NCBI GenBank assembly: GCA_000621765.1
Contig: JHXJ01000015.1
Location: forward strand, 1-64,000
Direction of reading: 5' to 3'
From: Ruminococcaceae bacterium AB4001
GTDB lineage: Bacteria > Bacillota > Clostridia > Saccharofermentanales > Saccharofermentanaceae
DNA: 64,000 nucleotides
The position numbers and the translations under genes were made by a program. Shown piece by piece: positions 8,264-17,757 of this stretch (positions are counted from its first letter, which is position 1; every line of letters starts with the position of its first letter). The notes below the pieces were generated by a model. That model ran no database searches. It had not been told where the DNA came from and saw only the letters and a list, made by a program, of their open reading frames with translations.

Positions 8264-9583
8264 TTAATAAAGAGTAACCTTGTTTCTGCCGTTGCCCTTT
8301 GATTCATATAATGCCTTATCGATCCTGTTGAACGCATCGAGGAAAGAGTCTTCCTTCTTCAACTCGGTTACGCCGATGGAGCAGGTAATCTGACAAATGT
8401 CGGGGAACTGGTCAGCAGCAACTTTTTCTCTTAATTCTTCAGCCATCGCCTGAGCTTCGGCACCGGACTTTCCACGGCAGACGATGATGAATTCTTCTCC
8501 GCCCCAACGGCCTACAAGTGCTCCGTTTTCGACTGAGAAGTCCATGAGGATCTTGGCAAAATGCTTCAGTGTCTTATCACCGATCGAATGACCGTAGTTG
8601 TCGTTTACAGCCTTGAAATGGTCAAGGTCGAGGATCATGACAGATGCGGGAGCTTCATTCTTCTGACAGAAAGACAGAGCGTTATTGAACTGTAATTCGA
8701 TCTCGCCATGGTTGAATACGCCTGTGAGAGGATCCTTGATTGCCATCTCTTCGTACTTCTGCAGGGTGGAAAGGATCTCCATTGAATTCTCGTGGTTATC
8801 CTGGACCATGAAGACGAAACGGTAATCTTCTTCGTTATGTGTCTGTGCACGGCTGAAAATGAGCTTAACCCAGATATAGTTTCCTTCAAGGTTACGCATC
8901 ATACAATCATAAGAAGATGTACGGCCGGGAGTAAAGTTCTTCTTCAGATACTCCGGATCTGTACGGCGGAGGAACTGCTCCTGGTCCTCTGGCCAGATCA
9001 TGTTTACGATCATCATTCGCCAGTCAGAATACTTTAAGTTGTAATTGACAACGTCATTGGATATTTCCGCAACGTTGATACTGCTTGTCGTATCCTGGAC
9101 AAGGTCGATATACATTGAGAACAGATATGAACCCTGAACCGCAGTGATCTTCTTGGAAGTGAGTGATTCCTCCAAGGATTCGCTGTCTACGAATTCATCC
9201 AGAATGAAGATATATTTCTGTGCATTATCAAACGGATAAACGGTTAACTGTACAAGATGAGGCTTTTCTTCATTTTCGAGGAATAACTTTAATCTGCGGC
9301 TGTATTTGCTTTTGAATACACCGGTGTTATCAGCAAAGATCTGATAATCTCCTGAAACTTTTTCGTTTGAATCATTGAAGTGGAACCAGAGATCCAAAAT
9401 AAGGTCGTGATAGATTCCGGAATCTTTTAAGAACTTCTCAAACATGCCGCGGCGAACAATAGTCTTATATGCATCAATAGACGGATCTACGACGATGACG
9501 GCATCTATATTTTCTCCCATAAGATGGGAAACATCACTGACATCATAATCATACAAACTCTTGTTTTCCAGATCTGCGCTCAT
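8264..9583 (-). CDS. PAS-GGDEF diguanylate cyclase
   Basis: The 439-residue protein has sensor-like N-terminal regions (about 1-160 and a PAS fold about 165-275), then a GGDEF domain (about 285-439). The cyclase domain has DPLTGVFNH at its start, the metal site LDLDHFKAVND, and the active-site signature GGEEF near 361. It should make cyclic di-GMP from two GTP in the cytosol. I see no RxxD inhibitory site immediately upstream of GGEEF. The start ATG has AAAGGAGG upstream. The gene is convergent with the EAL protein, so a synthase and a probable hydrolase sit side by side. Confidence 0.9.
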   Translation of the reverse strand: MSADLENKSLYDYDVSDVSHLMGENIDAVIVVDPSIDAYKTIVRRGMFEKFLKDSGIYHDLILDLWFHFNDSNEKVSGDYQIFADNTGVFKSKYSRRLKLFLENEEKPHLVQLTVYPFDNAQKYIFILDEFVDSESLEESLTSKKITAVQGSYLFSMYIDLVQDTTSSINVAEISNDVVNYNLKYSDWRMMIVNMIWPEDQEQFLRRTDPEYLKKNFTPGRTSSYDCMMRNLEGNYIWVKLIFSRAQTHNEEDYRFVFMVQDNHENSMEILSTLQKYEEMAIKDPLTGVFNHGEIELQFNNALSFCQKNEAPASVMILDLDHFKAVNDNYGHSIGDKTLKHFAKILMDFSVENGALVGRWGGEEFIIVCRGKSGAEAQAMAEELREKVAADQFPDICQITCSIGVTELKKEDSFLDAFNRIDKALYESKGNGRNKVTLY

Positions 9584-9695
9584 TCTTGTGCCTCCTTTAA
9601 TTTGCTACTTTAAAGTATAGCAACCAAGAATTTAGCTTGTGTAAACAAGATGTATACACATATTAAAAAAATCTTATCAAAATAATCGCGGGAGA

Positions 9696-11129
9696 TCAGG
9701 AGGCCTTGCTGTGAAGAACTGTAACCTTTGCCTTGCCTGTCAGAGGGCTTGCATTTACGAGTGCGTTGTTCTGAACAGTAGAAGCCGATGCGATGAAGTT
9801 GGCGTTTCTGATCTTAACGATATATCTGATCAGCGCGAACGCACCGCTTATAAACCATGTAAGTCCTGCAGAGATCCAGATGCCCCAGACACCGATAACA
9901 GGGAACAGGGTAAGAAGCAGAGGGAATCCGACTCTTCCGATAACTTCTACAATACCGTTGGTCAATGAGAAGCCTGCATCGCCGATGCCGTTCAGTACGC
10001 CGCGGCACACATAGATCGTGCCGAGTGCAAAATAGAATGCACTGGTGATACGGAGAGCAGAAGCGCCCATTGCAATGATCTCGGGATCTTCTGCGAAAAG
10101 CTTCATTACTGTTTCGCCGCCGAACTGCGCGAGAGGGAGGACGATCAGGGAGAAAACAGCCATGATGATCATGCCTTTCCTGAATCCTTCCTTGATGCGC
10201 TTATAGTTGCGCGCGCCGAGGTTCTGGCCGGCGTGAGTGGACAGCGCCATGCTGAGTGAACCGTAAGGCTGCTGAACGATCTGCTCGATCCTTCCGACAG
10301 CAGTGAATACTGCTACGGTCATGGAACCGAAGCCGTTAACAAAACGCTGGAGAGCGAGACAGGAAACAGCGATGAGTGACATCTGGAGAGCGAGCATGGA
10401 ACCCATTCTCGTGCACTCGCCGATGATCCTGATATCGGGCTTGAGATATTCTTTTTTGATCTTGAAATAATCGTTCTTCTTGTATGCAAAGAACATACAT
10501 CCGATTCCGGATAAGAACTGCGCAATAAGGGTTGCTATCGCAGCTCCGAAAACACCCCATCCGAAGGCGTAGACAAACAGACAGTCAAGACCGATGTTGA
10601 TGAAGCAGGATACAACAAGGAAAATCAGAGGCGTTATAGAATCACCCAATGCCCTGAGCATTGCTGAAGCGTAATTATATAAGCCGATGAAAGGTATTCC
10701 GAGGCACATGATCTTTAAGTAACTGGTTGCCACGCTGATAATGTTTTCGGGAGTATCAAGCAGACGAAGGATCGGAGCTGCGAGTACATAACCCAATATA
10801 GCCATGAAAACTGATGCTGCAAGCATCATGTAGGCGCTGTTTGCGATGACTTTCTTAACTCTTATCCCATCCTTGGCACCGAAGTATTTTGAAGCGGTGA
10901 TCCCGCCTCCGTTAGCTACACCGATGCAGAAGGAAAAGAACAGAAAAGAAAGGGAGCCGGTAGACCCTACTGCTGCCAGGGCATCAGGTCCGACACCGCG
11001 CCCTACTATAGCGGAGTCAGCAAGATTATAGAGCTGCTGGAAAATGTTACCAACGAGCATAGGTATGGAGAAACTGATGAGAAGCTTCGTGGTATTTCCC
11101 TTGGTCATGTCGCGAACAAGCGTGCTCAT
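9696..11129 (-). CDS. MATE-family multidrug exporter
   Basis: The 477-residue protein has about 12 membrane helices in two homologous halves, with the family signature near the start (FSIPMLVGNIFQQLYNLADS, GRGVGPDALAAVG). MATE proteins expel cationic drugs in exchange for Na+ or H+. I placed the start at ATG 11129 because the family begins with this MSTLVRDMTKG-like tail. AAAGGAG lies 14 bases upstream, rather far. A TTG 36 bases earlier is possible. An AraC regulator is divergently encoded 195 bp away and may control it. Confidence 0.85.
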   Translation of the reverse strand: MSTLVRDMTKGNTTKLLISFSIPMLVGNIFQQLYNLADSAIVGRGVGPDALAAVGSTGSLSFLFFSFCIGVANGGGITASKYFGAKDGIRVKKVIANSAYMMLAASVFMAILGYVLAAPILRLLDTPENIISVATSYLKIMCLGIPFIGLYNYASAMLRALGDSITPLIFLVVSCFINIGLDCLFVYAFGWGVFGAAIATLIAQFLSGIGCMFFAYKKNDYFKIKKEYLKPDIRIIGECTRMGSMLALQMSLIAVSCLALQRFVNGFGSMTVAVFTAVGRIEQIVQQPYGSLSMALSTHAGQNLGARNYKRIKEGFRKGMIIMAVFSLIVLPLAQFGGETVMKLFAEDPEIIAMGASALRITSAFYFALGTIYVCRGVLNGIGDAGFSLTNGIVEVIGRVGFPLLLTLFPVIGVWGIWISAGLTWFISGAFALIRYIVKIRNANFIASASTVQNNALVNASPLTGKAKVTVLHSKAS

Positions 11130-11323
11130 AATATGTATTCCGGCTCCTTTCTTCAAAGTCGCCAAAACTTTATCATTTTGAACAAGGAACGGGCAATGAA
11201 CTTTCGTGCGACAAAATTGATGTATTGTTCACTAAGTGCTTTACAAAACAGTTTTTATGTTAGAAAATCATATAAAAATATTGCATTTTTGTGCAACGTC
11301 TGAGAAGGGCAGGTTAGGAACAG

Positions 11324-12091
11324 GTGATTGAAGTTCTTTATTCCGGTTACAGTTTCCAACACGAATCTCTCGTTTATGATACCGAGCGCGGCAGGATCGG
11401 CTTTGAGAGTTATCACATGCTCTTTACTCATACACCCGCGCTGTTCTGGGTGGATAACGAGCTCCGTCAGTATCCCGCAAAATCCGTTATTTTATTTACT
11501 CCCGGCCATCGTAAGTACTACAGTTCATTGCCCGGCGAGCCGTACAAAAACGACTGGATCAGGTTTGATACCGACGAGGAATTCATAGAGACTTTTCCTA
11601 TAACTAATGTGCCTTTCTCGCCTGCTGATCCTGATTTCGTGCATAATCTGTTTAAGCTTATCGCCTGGGAGAGCAATACGAATAAAGCTACGGACAATCC
11701 GGAAATGCTTTGCCTTTTTAAAGTCCTTTTTGCAAAACTGTCCGATGACAGTATTGATCTATTAAACAAACCATACCATCATGAACTGCTCGCTTTAAGA
11801 CGAGAGATGATGCTCCATCCTGAGCTCGACTGGGATATCAGTTCCATGTTAAGGCGCATTAATCTGGGACGCACGAGATTCCAGACGCTGTACAAGGAAA
11901 CGTTTGGAATCAGTCCTATAGATGATGTCATTAATGCCCGTGTAAGATTTGCAAAAGACAGATTGAAATACACGTCCAGATCAGTAACTGAAATTGCTGA
12001 AATGTGCGGTTACAAGAGTACCGAACATTTTATAAGGCAGTTTACAAAAGTAACCGGCATGACGCCCGGTGCGTTCAGGCATTCAGGATAA
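11324..12091 (+). CDS. AraC-family transcriptional regulator
   Basis: The 255-residue protein has an N-terminal cupin-like effector domain (1-110) and a C-terminal pair of helix-turn-helix motifs (about 150-252), ending with the AraC signature SVTEIAEMCGYKSTEHFIRQF and TGMTPGAFR. The effector domain resembles those of sugar-responsive regulators. The start is GTG with only a weak ribosome site (AGGAACAG). It is transcribed away from the MATE gene and is a plausible regulator of it; nothing in the sequence proves this. Confidence 0.8.
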   Translation: MIEVLYSGYSFQHESLVYDTERGRIGFESYHMLFTHTPALFWVDNELRQYPAKSVILFTPGHRKYYSSLPGEPYKNDWIRFDTDEEFIETFPITNVPFSPADPDFVHNLFKLIAWESNTNKATDNPEMLCLFKVLFAKLSDDSIDLLNKPYHHELLALRREMMLHPELDWDISSMLRRINLGRTRFQTLYKETFGISPIDDVINARVRFAKDRLKYTSRSVTEIAEMCGYKSTEHFIRQFTKVTGMTPGAFRHSG

Positions 12092-12097
12092 TAAAAG

Positions 12098-12130
12098 CGG
12101 GTTGTCCAAGTAAAAAACTAAGACAACCCG
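12098..12130 (-). terminator. Stem-loop between convergent genes
   Basis: A 9-bp perfect stem (12098-12106 with 12122-12130) is followed on the minus strand by CTTTTATTAT. It probably ends the lipoprotein operon and may also stop the AraC transcript. Confidence 0.65.
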
Positions 12131-12159
12131 GTGTTGATTTTTATAGTGTCCAGTCAGGC

Positions 12160-13002
12160 TTAGGTTCCCGCTGTCTCAAGAGGTCCGAAACGGACTGTAT
12201 ACTGAATAAGATAGCAGCCGATCTGATCATCATCGTATTTCATATAGATCGAGGCATATACTGTATCTTTTCCGCCTTCATTAGGCACAGCTGCCTCATA
12301 TGTTTTCCAAGGTCCGATTTTTCCCTCTTCGCAGGTTATATCGGGATGATCCTTGTTCATGCGCTCTACCAGGATCTCATATACTTCAGTTGCTCTTGCT
12401 TCATCGAAAATATGGAATTCAACCATAATGCTTCCCGGTGTCTGCGTATTGGTATAAGATTCAGCATTTGCGACGATTCTGGGATTCTCCTTTTTGAGTG
12501 GGCTGAAATCATCATTGAACTCATATCCGTTCCAATTGATCTTGCATACGTTATCACGGCCGTTGACCCAGGCACCGTCATTTTTCATCTCGGAAGTATT
12601 GCAGAGCTCCAGGCTTATAAGTCCGCCGTTGCTGTAAAGACTGACACCGTTGCCTTTAAAATCAAGAGTATCGGTTACTCTTTTAATGATGACGCTGATA
12701 TCTTCTTCGGCTTTCGGCTCACCTGCGTAAAGAGCATCAATGAACTTATTGATCTCACCGGAGTCGATCGTATCTAACAGATAATTAGAATCTCTCATGA
12801 AAGCTTCGGTATCCATGTCGGCAGCTGCGGCTTCCGTTTCATCAGATGCGGATTCATCTTCATCAGATACGGCCTCAGTTTTTGTCTCAGCAGGATCTGA
12901 TTTACGGTCCTTAGAATCAGAAACTGATGAATTCTTATTTGAATTGCAGGCTGTTAAACACATTACACCTGCCAATGTTAATGCAATGATCTTCTTTTTC
13001 AA
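12160..13002 (-). CDS. Lipoprotein of unknown function, second of a paralogous pair
   Basis: I do not recognise a named family. The 280-residue product has a lipoprotein signal (lipobox Cys near 19), an acidic Ser/Asp/Glu/Thr linker to about 62, then a folded domain. The start is TTG at 13002, with GGGAGG nine bases upstream inside the last codons of the preceding gene, two bases away. The order of its segments (short helix, N-Y/N-W motif, then a beta-rich end with an Y-x-I/L-x-V strand) parallels the upstream gene, so the two look like diverged duplicates. It should be displayed on the outer face of the membrane. Confidence 0.7.
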   Translation of the reverse strand: MKKKIIALTLAGVMCLTACNSNKNSSVSDSKDRKSDPAETKTEAVSDEDESASDETEAAAADMDTEAFMRDSNYLLDTIDSGEINKFIDALYAGEPKAEEDISVIIKRVTDTLDFKGNGVSLYSNGGLISLELCNTSEMKNDGAWVNGRDNVCKINWNGYEFNDDFSPLKKENPRIVANAESYTNTQTPGSIMVEFHIFDEARATEVYEILVERMNKDHPDITCEEGKIGPWKTYEAAVPNEGGKDTVYASIYMKYDDDQIGCYLIQYTVRFGPLETAGT

Positions 13003-13004
13003 GA

Positions 13005-13844
13005 TTACTTTCCTCCCTTATAAACATTACCTGCTACAGGCATGTCAACTGTCAGATAATTTCCTGCACGTCCGTAATTCTGAACAATGATCAGATAACG
13101 GGGAGTGAAGCTGTGAGTCTTTGTTTCCTTGTCATATTTACAATTGTCGTTGCCGTCATGGAAGTTCCTTGTATCTTCTACAAGTGCAGATTTAAATACT
13201 ACTTTTGATACCGATGCTCCTGCCGTTTCTTCTGCTCTGGATGATTGTTCTTCATCAACTTCACCTAAAGAAACAAGATAGTTATAGAAAGCTTCTTCGG
13301 CCGCCAGGCAATCTTCTTCGGTTCCAAAACAGAATTTCATTGTTATGTAACTGTTCTCATAGATCCTTACAGCAGCATGATTATCTGACTGGTAGCTTGT
13401 CTCGTTATAGTTGATTTCATAAAGACAGTTATGAGAAAAGTCCGTGGTTCCTCTCTGCCATGCGAAGATCATGCCATAAGCATCATACTTCTCCAGTCTG
13501 TCTTCCTGAACACCATAAGGCTTTACCTTAAGTTTGCTGTATGTATCAATGAATGTATCACCGTCTTTGGTATCAGCATAGTACTTAGCGAGTTCTACGA
13601 TCTCCTCAGGTGACATTCCATCAAGACAATACATACCGTCCGGAATAGGTGTAGTTTCTTTAGCCTTTTCTCCGGTTGTTGCCTCAGTGGTTTCCCTTGC
13701 TTTAGTTTCTGCAGGCTCATCTGCAATTTCAGATGCGGATACAGGATCTGTAGCACGTGCGCGGGTTGTTTCAGTTTTCTTGGCGCAGCCGGCGATGCCT
13801 GCTGCCATTGATGCAGCCAGAATGACTGCAACTGCTTTCTTCAT
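13005..13844 (-). CDS. Lipoprotein of unknown function, first of a paralogous pair
   Basis: The 279-residue protein has a signal peptide with lipobox Cys near 20 (GIAGC), a Thr/Glu/Ala-rich linker to about 68, and a domain of about 200 residues without recognised motifs. The start ATG has AAGGGAGGA upstream. It leads a two-gene operon with the similar lipoprotein downstream, and its last codons (Gly-Gly-Lys-stop) double as the ribosome site of that gene. Both are likely surface exposed. Function is unknown. Confidence 0.7.
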   Translation of the reverse strand: MKKAVAVILAASMAAGIAGCAKKTETTRARATDPVSASEIADEPAETKARETTEATTGEKAKETTPIPDGMYCLDGMSPEEIVELAKYYADTKDGDTFIDTYSKLKVKPYGVQEDRLEKYDAYGMIFAWQRGTTDFSHNCLYEINYNETSYQSDNHAAVRIYENSYITMKFCFGTEEDCLAAEEAFYNYLVSLGEVDEEQSSRAEETAGASVSKVVFKSALVEDTRNFHDGNDNCKYDKETKTHSFTPRYLIIVQNYGRAGNYLTVDMPVAGNVYKGGK

Positions 13845-14120
13845 AGGTTAATCCTCCCTTATTGTTACTCCGAGTACGATTTTATGACTTGTCTGGTTTT
13901 TTCTCCATATCCATCCGATATACAGAATTAACAAACCGAAAAGGCCCTGTATGGTTGAAATGTATATTTTGCCTAAACTGCGAGTTAAGTATAATTAAAC
14001 ACAGATATTGATACTAAAAACCGTATTGGCTTAGGTGTTGGCCGTTATACAAATGTATATAGGCGCGCACGCTTACTTGGTATAATGTTATAAAGATTCT
14101 GTGGGATTCGGGGATAGATA

Positions 14121-14936
14121 ATGAAAGCGAAAATTACGCCATTAAACAAGTGCGAACCTGTCCGGGAAGAACCGTGTGAAGCTCCGGTTTCGGAGACTGC
14201 CAAGAGCCGTCCTGATGTGGAGCAGTCAAAGCGAACTGCTTCGCACTTGACCTGGGAAAAGCCTACCCGTGATGAATTGAAGCAGTTGAATGCAGCCATG
14301 GCGTGGAAGTTCATCAGACTGCTTTTGCAGTCGCTTGTTATTTTCGGAAATCTGTCTCTGCTTATCTGGCTGAAAGATTCCGGGCTGTTCTTTACTGCTT
14401 ACGTCTGTGTTGCGTTATGCGGTTCGTTGCTGCTCATAATCTACTATCTCGAGTACAGGGCGCCACTGCAGTTTGGTGAGAGGTATTCTCCGGCAAACGA
14501 TTTTAAGGACAGATCAAATTTGGCTTTTGTGTTTGGAATCTGCGGTCTGATATTAGCGCCGTTTTACTTTATCATTGCATATTTCTGTGGCGCGGTATGC
14601 CTGATCCCTGCAGCGGTAATGGCGATTCTTACTTACCGCAAAGAGTATTTCATGCTCATACTTTTTGTCTGCAGGAAATATACGGTAAAAGACGGGGAAG
14701 TGTCCTGGCGCAGGAAGTACAGAGAGTACTATCATACTGAAAACAGGATCAAAGGCTGGAGCTGGATTTCACTGATCTATCAGATTGATTTTGATGATGC
14801 GGAAGAAAGAAATATTCCGGTACTTGTCGATAACTATACATACCGCAGGTTTAAGAAGAACGGCAAAGCCATTCTAATTAATTACCGGTACGGTGATTGT
14901 TATATGTATGACATCATCAGATTAAAGGACGAATAA
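14121..14936 (+). CDS. Membrane protein of unknown function
   Basis: The 271-residue protein has a charged cytosolic N-terminus (1-58) and four likely membrane helices: about 62-84, 90-112, 133-160 and 164-182. A soluble C-terminal domain rich in Tyr, Arg and Lys (about 190-271) follows. I do not recognise the family. An extended -10 promoter (TGGTATAAT) lies about 45 bases upstream. It stands alone between divergent or convergent lipoprotein genes. Confidence 0.65.
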   Translation: MKAKITPLNKCEPVREEPCEAPVSETAKSRPDVEQSKRTASHLTWEKPTRDELKQLNAAMAWKFIRLLLQSLVIFGNLSLLIWLKDSGLFFTAYVCVALCGSLLLIIYYLEYRAPLQFGERYSPANDFKDRSNLAFVFGICGLILAPFYFIIAYFCGAVCLIPAAVMAILTYRKEYFMLILFVCRKYTVKDGEVSWRRKYREYYHTENRIKGWSWISLIYQIDFDDAEERNIPVLVDNYTYRRFKKNGKAILINYRYGDCYMYDIIRLKDE

Positions 14937-14967
14937 ACTATTATCTGTCATCAGATATGCTATTGAA

Positions 14968-16056
14968 TCAGGCCACAGACATTTCGTAATAGCAGGAATC
15001 TATCGTGCCACTGTCATCGTAACAATAGAGTGTGTTTTCGTCGCGGTCGAGGAAATATGTGTAGCAGTTCCAGAGGGAAGCGAATCTTGCATCCTCGATC
15101 GGAATATCATCGTGATAGATGGAGTTGGTATCGCCGATGTTGTTGTAAGGCATATCCCAGTCGCCCTCTGATTCTCTCTGCTCATCATTCATGCCGAAAT
15201 ATCTTAAGTTGTACTTGTCGGAGCACTGGAAAGTAACATCACAGTGGTAGTAATTACCGTCGATATTTACGATTGTCCATTCGTGTGCAGATGAACAATC
15301 TTTAGAAAGAGCGCCGCATGTTACGGCATCTATTCCAACCTGCATCAGAAGATAAGCATATGCTCCGGCGATCTCCTGGCAGATGCCTTTATCGCCCATA
15401 AGAGCGCGGTAAGGGGAGACTCCCAATCCGTTTTCATCTCTGAAATCATCCTCCAGTGCATCGTAATCGTAGTCGAGTCTTATTGATTCGGACTGATAAA
15501 GGGCAATTGTCTTTTCAAGATCGGAATCATCTTCCAGAACTGCGTTTTCGATCAGGTATTCGACCCTTGCCTTGAATTCATCAACCTTTTTGAGATACTC
15601 ATCTTTCGGAATGGAGTATTCGAGCTTGTAGGTGTTTTCGCCGACAGAAGTTATATCCTCATCGAAAAAATATGCATACACAAATGCAATGGGAAGGCAG
15701 CTTCGTGAAATGTTACGGAACATGGGAAGATATTCTTTGTTGTCAACTACAACCGAGTCTTCGCCTGCAAGGATAGCATCGCAGAATCTGTAGTAGTTTT
15801 CTTCAAATCCCGCGCCGTACTTCTCGACGTAGACCTTCGATAAACAGTGAGGATTGAATGTGTGATCGTAGTGTTCAAGTTCATCAACAACATCATCTTC
15901 ATCTGCAAATGATTCCGTGGTCTCTTCAGAGGATTCGGTGGCCGTGGTTCCACTTGTTGCGGCAGTTGTATCGGAAGGAACTGCTGCCTGGCTGCATGAA
16001 GAAAATATAAGGGCTGCGCTTAACGCGGTAACGGTCAAAAGTATCTTTTTATTCAT
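14968..16056 (-). CDS. Lipoprotein with transglutaminase-like domain
   Basis: The 362-residue protein has a lipoprotein signal (Cys near 21), a Thr/Ser/Glu linker and a transglutaminase-like cysteine-protease fold. The catalytic triad is visible: Cys in KGICQEIAGAY (about 225), His in SSAHEWTIV (about 258) and Asp in YYHCDVTF (about 272). Bacterial members of this fold cleave or cross-link peptide bonds, often in the cell wall, but the substrate here is unknown. The start ATG has GGAG upstream. It is probably a single-gene unit. Confidence 0.8.
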   Translation of the reverse strand: MNKKILLTVTALSAALIFSSCSQAAVPSDTTAATSGTTATESSEETTESFADEDDVVDELEHYDHTFNPHCLSKVYVEKYGAGFEENYYRFCDAILAGEDSVVVDNKEYLPMFRNISRSCLPIAFVYAYFFDEDITSVGENTYKLEYSIPKDEYLKKVDEFKARVEYLIENAVLEDDSDLEKTIALYQSESIRLDYDYDALEDDFRDENGLGVSPYRALMGDKGICQEIAGAYAYLLMQVGIDAVTCGALSKDCSSAHEWTIVNIDGNYYHCDVTFQCSDKYNLRYFGMNDEQRESEGDWDMPYNNIGDTNSIYHDDIPIEDARFASLWNCYTYFLDRDENTLYCYDDSGTIDSCYYEMSVA

Positions 16057-16213
16057 AACTATTCTCCATATCTGAAACCGGAATATTTTACTACATTTTC
16101 AGATTTTTTCAGCAGGGGAATAAAGATGCCGCAACTATCCTTAAAGCGGATAATCCCATGCATGAAAATTTCGATATACTAATATCAGTAAACCTGATAC
16201 AGAGGAAATTCAA

Positions 16214-16678
16214 ATGGGATATATATTCGACATAAGGAAAAAATGGGGACACGATCCGATCATCCTTACCGGGGCGGGAGTGATCCTTGTAAACGAAAAG
16301 AATGAGGTCCTTCTGGGCAGGAGGGCCGACAACGGCTACTGGGCCTATCCTGCAGGATCAATGGAGCTAGCGGAAAGCTTTGAAGAGTGCGCCAGAAGAG
16401 AGACCCTGGAAGAGACAGGACTTCTGTGCGGCAAGCTGGAACTCCTGATGTTAAGGTCAGGCAAGGATACTTATTACGAATATCCCAATCAGGATAAAGT
16501 GTATTTCGCAGGCGCCGTTTACATGTGTTTTGAATATTCGGGCGAGATGAAGGTCCAGGAGGAAGAGGTCATTGAACAGGCATTTTTCCCGATCGATGCG
16601 CTTCCCGATAATCTGTCGCCCGGCACTGTCGAGGCGATGGAAAAGGCTAAAGAATACCTGGCCAATATGAAAAAATGA
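16214..16678 (+). CDS. Nudix hydrolase
   Basis: The 154-residue protein has a full Nudix box, GSMELAESFEECARRETLEE followed by TG (about 48-70), which binds the metal that drives hydrolysis of a nucleoside diphosphate linked to another group. The substrate cannot be told from the box. AGAGGAAA precedes the ATG, and TATACT lies about 35 bases upstream. The flavin-reductase-like gene follows 45 bases later on the same strand. Confidence 0.85.
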   Translation: MGYIFDIRKKWGHDPIILTGAGVILVNEKNEVLLGRRADNGYWAYPAGSMELAESFEECARRETLEETGLLCGKLELLMLRSGKDTYYEYPNQDKVYFAGAVYMCFEYSGEMKVQEEEVIEQAFFPIDALPDNLSPGTVEAMEKAKEYLANMKK

Positions 16679-16723
16679 AGTAGAGAATTCTGACGGTATA
16701 TCAGACAGATTCAGGAGGATACT

Positions 16724-17650
16724 ATGAGCAGTTTCAAAGACCTTAGAATAGTCGATAACTTTTACCAGACATCACTTTTCTTTCCTATGCCTACGGTGCT
16801 TATCAGCACGCTGACTGAAGACGGGAAAACAACTATAGGACCATACAGTCTGGTCCAGCCGTATTATGTTGCCGGAAAAGAATATTACGCTATGCTGCTT
16901 AATGCGCGCAACTCTTCCAACACTGCGCAGAATCTTTTAAGGAACGGCAAGTGTGCGATCAATTTCGTAACGGATGACAGGAAGACGTTCAAAGAAGTCG
17001 TAAGACTCGGATGGCCCGGTGATACACCGGAAGAGAAGATGAAGGACTGTTTCTTTACATTCGAGAAAGGAATCGCTGAGGGTGAAGACAGACCTATGGT
17101 TGTTACGGAAGCTTTCCAGGTCATCGAGTGTACATGGGTAAGAGAACTGGACGGGGCTGATAAGGACCTGCCGGGACAGCTCGAAGGATATGAACCTCCT
17201 TACCACGACTTTAACGGGATCACGTCAAAATTTGGTGCGACGTTCATTCTCAAGATAGATAAGATACTCATGAAGGAGAAATACTATAATGCGATCCTGA
17301 ACGGCGTGAGAGCAAAGGATTTTCCGCATGTTCCCGTAGATTACGGTTATCGCGACAGCAAGAATTTCTGGTATGCGAAATTCAGACGCGCATTGCCCGA
17401 GCTCCTTCCGATAAGAGCTACCACGGTTGAGAGCGTCAAATACGCGGCGAACAGAATAGACGATAAGATCAAGTTTACTGATGAAGCGTGTGCCAAACTC
17501 GTAAATGTTCCGAGAATATTCCTGCCGACGGCTCTTAAGGGATGTGTGGCATGGGCCAGAGAGAATAATGTTGAACTCATTACCGCTGAACACATGGATG
17601 AGATCAATGATAAAAGATCGAAAGAGAAAAAAGGAAATAAGTCAAAGTGA
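16724..17650 (+). CDS. Flavin-reductase-like protein with extra C-terminal domain
   Basis: The 308-residue protein has an FMN-binding split-barrel of the flavin reductase type (about 15-205; motifs VLISTLTEDGKTTIGPYSL and LLNARNSSNTAQNLL). The last 50 residues (FTDEACAKLVNVPRIFLPTA, then ITAEHMDEI) resemble the small PCP_red domain found at the end of light-independent protochlorophyllide reductase subunits. There is no sign of chlorophyll synthesis here. It probably binds FMN and reduces an unknown substrate. AGGAGG precedes the ATG. Confidence 0.75.
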   Translation: MSSFKDLRIVDNFYQTSLFFPMPTVLISTLTEDGKTTIGPYSLVQPYYVAGKEYYAMLLNARNSSNTAQNLLRNGKCAINFVTDDRKTFKEVVRLGWPGDTPEEKMKDCFFTFEKGIAEGEDRPMVVTEAFQVIECTWVRELDGADKDLPGQLEGYEPPYHDFNGITSKFGATFILKIDKILMKEKYYNAILNGVRAKDFPHVPVDYGYRDSKNFWYAKFRRALPELLPIRATTVESVKYAANRIDDKIKFTDEACAKLVNVPRIFLPTALKGCVAWARENNVELITAEHMDEINDKRSKEKKGNKSK

Positions 17651-17757
17651 CAGCACAGACCGGCGTCAGACAGGAAAACTAATGGAGTCAGCTGTCTCCA
17701 GTATCACCATGAAAAAAGCGGGCAATTAAAGGTATAATGTTTCGGCAGGAGGCTTGA

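Noticed and set aside
12004-12777. 257-residue open frame on the plus strand
   Set aside because: It is antisense to a lipoprotein gene with signal peptide and ribosome site, and its protein has no domain or start signal.
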